Shown: in pieces, positions 32,112 to 36,425 of the stretch
Numbering within the stretch: position 1 is the first letter of the stretch
Layout: each line of letters starts with the position of its first letter
Source of the DNA: Pseudanabaena sp. lw0831
GTDB taxonomy: Bacteria; Cyanobacteriota; Cyanobacteriia; Pseudanabaenales; Pseudanabaenaceae
Length of the DNA: 36,425 nucleotides
Assembly (NCBI RefSeq): GCF_016584665.1
Contig: NZ_BBJB01000059.1
Span: 1-36,425, forward strand
Direction: 5' to 3'
Translations under genes and position numbers: made by a program
Notes under the pieces: generated by a model
Seen by the model: only the letters and a program-made list of their open reading frames with translations
Told to the model about the DNA's origin: nothing
The model's database searches: none

Positions 32112-33128
32112 ATGTTAGTTACCAAACAACCAGTACTCAAACGGTTCTGGTATCCTGTTATGCCGATCGCACATCTAACCGCCAAAATGCCACAGCCGTT
32201 TGAGTTGCTAGGACAAAAACTAGCACTTTGGTTAGATATTGATGGTTATCCAGTCGCAGTAAGCGATCGCTGTTGTCATCGAACAACGCAACTTTCTAAA
32301 GGAGTTGTCATTGATGGGTGCGTTCGCTGTGCCTATCACGGTTGGCAATACGATGGTCAAGGGGTATGTGTGAAGGTTCCTCAATTTAGTCCCGATCAAA
32401 AAATCCCTCCCAGTTACAAAGTGGAATCCTTCAAATGTGCTGAACGCTATGGATATGTTTGGGTATGTCTAGACAAGGAACCATTGCTGCCGATTCCTTA
32501 TATTCCTGAAGCTGAAGATCCTGCCAATCGATTAATTCCTCAGTGCTATGACCAGTGGCAATGTAGCGGCTTGCGGGTGATGGAAAACTCCTTTGATAAT
32601 GCTCATTTTAGCTTTGTCCATGCCGCATCATTTGGCAGTATTGAGCAGCCAAAGCCAGCAACTTCCGAAATTACAACTCTCGAATTTGGTCTGGTGATTA
32701 AATCAGAAGTTCCAGTGATTAATCCGCCTGCACAACAGAAAAATCTCGGCATGACCGAAGCTTTTACAACTCGATTTGTCGAATCGACTTGGCATATGCC
32801 GTTTAGCCGCACATTAAAAATTATTTATCCCAATGGATTAATGCATTCGATTTTTACGGCGGCAACTCCTGTAAGCGATCGCATTTCTCAGATTGTTCAG
32901 TTCTGTGTACGCAATGACACAGAACTGGATGTCAGTGCCGAAGATGTGATTGCATTTGATCGCCAAGTCGTTTTGGAAGATCGAGTAGTTTTGGAAACGA
33001 CAAACTACGACACTCCACTTGATGTGGCGGTCGAGCAGCATATGCCATCTGACCAGCCAGGAATCGTGATGCGGCGTAAACTACTTGCACTATTCAAGCA
33101 ACATGGTGAGACGGAGCAACATTCTTAG
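32112..33128 (+). CDS. Rieske non-heme iron oxygenase (VanA/PaO-like), second of a tandem pair
   Basis: 338 residues, paralogous to the preceding gene along its whole length (identical first 20 residues). The Rieske ligands are C54, H56, C73 and H76. The iron site is ENSFDNAHFSFVH with D162, H165 and H170. A GAAGGA ribosome site precedes the ATG at 32112. Differences cluster in the substrate-facing segment after the iron motif, for example QSNPVPPPIDE versus EQPKPATSE, which suggests different substrates. The C-terminus is shorter than its paralogue's (TEQHS versus VEQRLNYPNP), because the TAG stop at 33126-33128 is supplied by the end of a MITE-like element. Confidence 0.92.
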   Translation: MLVTKQPVLKRFWYPVMPIAHLTAKMPQPFELLGQKLALWLDIDGYPVAVSDRCCHRTTQLSKGVVIDGCVRCAYHGWQYDGQGVCVKVPQFSPDQKIPPSYKVESFKCAERYGYVWVCLDKEPLLPIPYIPEAEDPANRLIPQCYDQWQCSGLRVMENSFDNAHFSFVHAASFGSIEQPKPATSEITTLEFGLVIKSEVPVINPPAQQKNLGMTEAFTTRFVESTWHMPFSRTLKIIYPNGLMHSIFTAATPVSDRISQIVQFCVRNDTELDVSAEDVIAFDRQVVLEDRVVLETTNYDTPLDVAVEQHMPSDQPGIVMRRKLLALFKQHGETEQHS

Positions 33129-33379
33129 GACTTACGCATCTGCCCTGCAATAAATTGCGGGCTAAAAGCTTAAACCTGTTGAAACAGGTTAGTTTGAGGC
33201 TTTCTTTAATCAGTTTTACAGCAATTATCGATCAAACGAACCACAAGAAAATTTTTGAAAGTGTTGCTTTGCAACACTTTCAAAAATTTTCTTGGTTTGG
33301 GTTTGAGCGCAAAGCGCTGTAACTGACTTGAGCTTTGAGCCAAGAACTTTAGTTCTTGGTTGATTTGCGTAAGCCCTAA
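33125..33379. mobile_element. MITE-like element with 14-bp terminal inverted repeats and TA flanks
   Basis: Ends are TTAGGACTTACGCA (33125-33138) and TGCGTAAGCCCTAA (33366-33379), inverted with one mismatch. TA on both sides fits the TA target duplication of IS630/Tc1-mariner elements. The interior has no gene. It holds three side hairpins (CCTGCAAT/ATTGCGGG, AACCTGTT-GA-AACAGGTT, CCAAGAACT-TT-AGTTCTTGG) and the ACAGC-family palindrome at its centre. It supplies the stop codon of the second Rieske gene. Confidence 0.65.
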
Positions 33380-33605
33380 TTCTTAAAAGCTATAGATTTT
33401 TGCGGGAATGTTTTGCCCATGCGTCTGAAGTGGTTTTAACTACGCACCAAGTTCTAAAACATCTGCAAATGGCAAATCTTCGGAAACTTCTATACTCTCC
33501 ACCCAAATCTCATTTTGCAAATGCTCTAACCTCTTTGCTTTCACCGATAAATTGGGGCTGCGTTGTGAGGTTGATGGGTTACGCGATCGCTAACCTATCC
33601 TACAT
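33129..33605. other. 477-bp gap between Rieske gene 2 and the ROCO gene
   Basis: The first 250 bp are the MITE-like element. The remaining 226 bp hold no convincing gene. On the minus strand a short open tail (33440-33544, ending ...DLPFADVLELGA-stop) might be the 3' remnant of a lost gene. I do not recognise it. Confidence 0.4.
33218..33320. repeat. ACAGC-family palindrome, complete copy
   Basis: Outer base ACAGC (33218-33222) / GCTGT (33316-33320). The core is a perfect 24-bp stem, CAAGAAAATTTTTGAAAGTG... (33244-33267), loop TTT, complement at 33271-33294. The right outer arm is GTTTGAGCGCAAAGCGCTGT. It shares core and outer arm with 3627-3702, with a paired 2-bp indel in the stem. Confidence 0.7.
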
Positions 33606-36425
33606 TTATTTCTTCAAAAGCTGAGGAGTTGTATATTCCTTAATTCCTGCTAGGCGGATAGCGCTACAGCCTAGTTTGAAGGCAAACTCGTAAGTTTCTC
33701 CTGCACCGATCGCTGCATAAAAACCAACGGCAAACTCAATGGCGGCGAGATCGTCGATAGTTTGATTCATGCCAATTACATATTTGATGTTTTGGCGGAT
33801 TGCTTCGGCTTGGGTTTCGCTATAGCAAGCATTGAGGACAACGCATTCAATGCGATCGCTAAATAGATCGAAGAGATCGGCTAAGTCTTCTCCTCCAATT
33901 AATTTAAACTGTCCATCGATATCTTCAAATACTAATCCATCTTCATCGGCTCCATGTCCTGAGAAATGGATGATTTGTGGGTTGAAGTCTAGCATGGCTT
34001 GCTGGATATCTCTCGGACGAACAGCTACAGCAGTTTTGATCGGTTCTGTGCCATAACCTGCGAGGCGCAAGCGTTCTTTGATGTCACGTTCTTCTTGTTG
34101 CAGGCGCAAAGAGACTGAATTTTTAGGATTTGCGGCAAGCATGAGGATCGTTTTCATGGGTTTAGTTGCTTCTTTTTCTTTATTTGAGAGTGATGTTTCA
34201 GGAACTGCTTTTTGGCTGAGTTTATTGTTTTGTACGCCTGTATTTTTACCTTTAGTTTTCAGCTCACCAATAACTACTTGTCCTGTTTGTCCTTCAAAAA
34301 TATAAGTATCACCTTGATGATCTTCCTTCTTATGGCGCGATCGCATTTCTTCGATATTACTAATGTCATCGCCTATTTCGCGAAGTTTCCGATCGCGATC
34401 GGGGTCGATGGAGTCATCAAGTAGGCGGCGAACGTTGACATCTTCACCACTTTCATAACACTCAATGGTGGGGCGACGCTGATCGGAATATTGATTTAGA
34501 CGCTTTAAGGTATAGGTGTATGGCTCGGTGAGGGTTTTACATTTAGCGCAGTTGCAAGGGATGAGGGTGTCGTATTCTAGGCGATTTTCAAAGTGATCGT
34601 GGATTTTTTCAAATTCATTGTTGATGATGGTGAGAAAGTCTCTTTGCCCTGAACCGCTGAGGCGAATCCGAATCTCGCGATCGTGGGTGCGTTCGGTGAC
34701 TTCGGCACGGGTGTTACCACGATTGAGAACTACGCCATATTTCCAAACTAAAGCGCGATCGGGATCGGAGACGTTTTCAATTTTTTGATGCATTTCCACA
34801 ATAAAGCGGCTCAAAATCCCCTTGGGCATAAAGATTTTGTAACGGTAGCGGAGAATCAGATTTTGGCTAGTATCCCAATCATAATTGGGAGGATCTTTTT
34901 GGAGGAGGTGAGGGGCGATGTAGTTACCTTTATGGTGGGGGATTTCGTAACAGACTTTAAACTCCTTCATTAATTGCAGAAGTTCATAGCGCATAGTCGC
35001 ATATTGCCTGTCTCGCCAAATATTTTGTAGATCGGCATCACAAAACTGTCCAAGTTCTTTTTTGACTTTCTCATTATCCAGAATTTTGTAAATGGCGGCA
35101 GTTCCCCAGTTGGGTTTGAGAATGAGGCGATGGCGGAGGATTGCATCTTTTTGGAAATGGAGACAGATGCCGAGTCGATGCAGAAAGTCGCTGATATCTA
35201 GCATCTCTTGAGGATCGCTAATTTTGTGTAATCGACAAATCGATTCGTATTCACTAAGAGCGATATAGTTGCGTCCGTCATTTTCGAGAGCATAGCGGAC
35301 GTTCAGCCATGAATTAGGGAAAGCAACTCCTTTAGGTAGGAGATCTTCGAGGTTGCGTTGAATGCTCTCTTTGATGTCTGCTAGTCCGCGATTGTCAGCG
35401 AGGTTGATGCTTTGAGGTGTTCTAAGCTGTTCAAATTCGGCGCGTAGTTCTCGGAGATTGAGGTTACAGGTGCGGTTTTGCTTTTCGTTTTGAATCAATA
35501 GTACGGGGCTATCTTTGCCGAGTAAACGGATGATTTGTAGCCAAAAATAATGATCGGTGTCTTCTTTGCGGCTATCGGCAACTAACAGATAGAGGGAGCG
35601 CTCGGTGAGGAAAAATTGATGGGTTTGGTGATAGATTTCCTGTCCACCAAAGTCCCAAATATTCACCTTATAGGTTTGCTGATTGCGTCCTGTAAATTCC
35701 CATTGCAAAATATCGATGCCCTGTGTGGAGATGTCCTCGGTTTCAGGTTTAAGTTGATAATCAGCATTAATCAGTTTGTTGGCGAGGCTAGTTTTGCCCG
35801 AACCACCTTCACCAACGATCAAGATTTTTGCTTCATAGATCTGGGTAGTTTCCTTGGGATCTTGGGTGCGGAAATAATAGTCAAGAATTGGACGTGCAGA
35901 AGGTTGATATTCTCCTGATTGTGGAGCCAGAAGATCGCGAGGAATACTAATCGGGTTGCTACGCAAATCTAAATATTTCAATTTAGCTAAGTTGGCGATC
36001 GCGTCTGGTATCGCCGTGATTTGGTTGCTAGAGAGGTAAAGCGTAGTCAGATTTGCTAAATTGGCGATCTCGTCTGGTATCGCCGTGATTTGGTTGCTAG
36101 AGAGGTAAAGCGTAGTCAGATTTGCTAAGTTCGAGATTGAGTCTGGTATCGCCGTGATTTGGTTGCTATCGAGGTTAAGCGTAGTCAGATTTACTAATTT
36201 GGCGATCTCGTCTGGTATCGCCGTGATTTGGTTGCTATCGAGGTTAAGCGTAGTCAGATTTACTAATTTGGCGATCTCGTCTGGTATTGCCGTGATTTGG
36301 TTGCTATCGAGGTTAAGCGTAGTCAGATTTACTAATTTGGCGATCTCGTCTGGTATCGCCGTGATTTGGTTGCTAGAGAGGTTAAGCGTAGTCAGATTTA
36401 CTAATTTGGCGATCTCGTCTGGTAT
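33606..36425 (-). CDS. LRR-Roc-COR-CHAT (ROCO family) protein, N-terminus beyond right edge
   Basis: At least 940 residues; the frame is open to the window end. In protein order: leucine-rich repeats of 23 residues (pattern LTTLNLxSNQITAIPDEIAKLVN), then a Roc GTPase domain. With residue 1 set at 35981, the P-loop is GEGGSGKTS at 57-65 and the switch motif is WDFGGQE at 109-115. The COR domain follows to about 480, with a possible metal-binding PCNCAKCK. A linker of short repeats (GDTYIFEGQTGQVVIGE) comes next. From about 635 there is a CHAT caspase-like domain with catalytic His in HFSGHG (H676) and Cys in VVLNACYS (C719). The LRR probably senses a ligand and the GTPase gates CHAT proteolysis. 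The family role is inferred; the target is unknown. Confidence 0.9.
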   Translation of the reverse strand: MPDEIAKLVNLTTLNLSSNQITAIPDEIAKLVNLTTLNLDSNQITAIPDEIAKLVNLTTLNLDSNQITAIPDEIAKLVNLTTLNLDSNQITAIPDSISNLANLTTLYLSSNQITAIPDEIANLANLTTLYLSSNQITAIPDAIANLAKLKYLDLRSNPISIPRDLLAPQSGEYQPSARPILDYYFRTQDPKETTQIYEAKILIVGEGGSGKTSLANKLINADYQLKPETEDISTQGIDILQWEFTGRNQQTYKVNIWDFGGQEIYHQTHQFFLTERSLYLLVADSRKEDTDHYFWLQIIRLLGKDSPVLLIQNEKQNRTCNLNLRELRAEFEQLRTPQSINLADNRGLADIKESIQRNLEDLLPKGVAFPNSWLNVRYALENDGRNYIALSEYESICRLHKISDPQEMLDISDFLHRLGICLHFQKDAILRHRLILKPNWGTAAIYKILDNEKVKKELGQFCDADLQNIWRDRQYATMRYELLQLMKEFKVCYEIPHHKGNYIAPHLLQKDPPNYDWDTSQNLILRYRYKIFMPKGILSRFIVEMHQKIENVSDPDRALVWKYGVVLNRGNTRAEVTERTHDREIRIRLSGSGQRDFLTIINNEFEKIHDHFENRLEYDTLIPCNCAKCKTLTEPYTYTLKRLNQYSDQRRPTIECYESGEDVNVRRLLDDSIDPDRDRKLREIGDDISNIEEMRSRHKKEDHQGDTYIFEGQTGQVVIGELKTKGKNTGVQNNKLSQKAVPETSLSNKEKEATKPMKTILMLAANPKNSVSLRLQQEERDIKERLRLAGYGTEPIKTAVAVRPRDIQQAMLDFNPQIIHFSGHGADEDGLVFEDIDGQFKLIGGEDLADLFDLFSDRIECVVLNACYSETQAEAIRQNIKYVIGMNQTIDDLAAIEFAVGFYAAIGAGETYEFAFKLGCSAIRLAGIKEYTTPQLLKK
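36004..36425 (-). repeat. 69-bp tandem repeats encoding LRR units
   Basis: Six exact-length units begin at 36004, 36073, 36142, 36211, 36280 and 36349, and a seventh starts at 36418 and is cut by the edge. Neighbouring units are nearly identical in DNA. Differences concentrate at the x positions of LxLxSN (Tyr/Asn, Ser/Asp) and LAN/LVN. A more diverged unit follows at 35942-36003. Confidence 0.9.

Noticed and set aside
33440-33544. Short minus-strand open tail ending ...DLPFADVLELGA
   Set aside because: It looks protein-like but is only about 34 codons, with no family match that I know and no clear start. It is kept only as a note in the gap description.
36004-36425. Regular 69-bp repeats as a possible CRISPR array
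   Set aside because: There are no spacers. The units are contiguous, in frame and translate to leucine-rich repeats.
1-36425. Prophage, integron, conjugative or restriction-modification island
   Set aside because: No integrase, phage structural, relaxase, methylase or nuclease genes are present. The mobile content is limited to an IS630 copy, its relic, a MITE-like element and palindromic repeats.

Overview
The window looks like chromosomal DNA of a cyanobacterium. The HIP1 octamer GCGATCGC and its GCGATCG derivatives recur in nearly every gene. The order purC - omp85/bamA - lpxC - fabZ - lpxA on one strand is a cyanobacterial arrangement. Several families present are typical of cyanobacteria: a PIN/TRAM membrane protein, a stand-alone Mo-nitrogenase C-terminal-domain protein, and a ROCO protein. 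A Pseudanabaena-like filamentous genus is my guess only. Composition is moderate to low in GC.

Layout. Positions 1-1538 hold the 3' end of an IS630-family transposase, abutting a serine hydrolase that appears to have lost its 5' end. Positions 1648-3328 (-) hold an exported EF-hand-containing protein and a Mo-nitrogenase-C protein. Positions 3769-10580 (-) hold the lipid A and outer-membrane cluster (lpxA, fabZ, lpxC, omp85), then purC and a chorismate-utilising enzyme. Positions 10733-17299 hold small or poorly known genes: a rhodanese, a TPR protein, a PIN/TRAM protein, a pentapeptide protein and several membrane or exported proteins. Positions 17406-25010 hold a coiled-coil EamA transporter, an aldo/keto reductase, an exported phosphodiester-glycosidase-family protein and an M1 aminopeptidase with HEAT repeats. 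Positions 25041-25529 hold an IS630 relic, repeats and tRNA-Ser(GGA). Positions 25691-29918 hold a homocysteine-biosynthesis-family protein, a YbjN-like protein, metK and a LivG-type ATPase. Positions 30013-33128 hold an ankyrin protein and two tandem Rieske oxygenases. Position 33606 to the right edge (-) is a large LRR-Roc-COR-CHAT protein, cut by the window end.

The most unusual feature is in the DNA between the genes. More than 25 long, mostly perfect hairpins lie in the 36 kb. Arms are about 14-26 bp, almost always with a 3-nt loop, often with a GC-NNN-GC tip and often with an AAACCC...GGGTTT base. Arm sequences differ from copy to copy but stay self-complementary. They occur in all seven convergent gaps, where they can act as two-way terminators. 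They also occur in five of six divergent (promoter) gaps, inside one reading frame, and across stop codons. Related but distinct elements include a ~105 bp double-hairpin element (two copies, compensated stem changes), a palindrome with an ACAGC...GCTGT base, and a ~255 bp MITE-like element with TA flanks that supplies a gene's stop codon. These look like several families of palindromic mobile or structural DNA that have reshaped gene ends.

The second highlight is the ROCO protein. It joins a recently homogenised 69-bp LRR array to a Roc GTPase, a COR domain and a caspase-like CHAT domain with an intact His/Cys pair, an architecture expected of an NLR-like sensor-effector.
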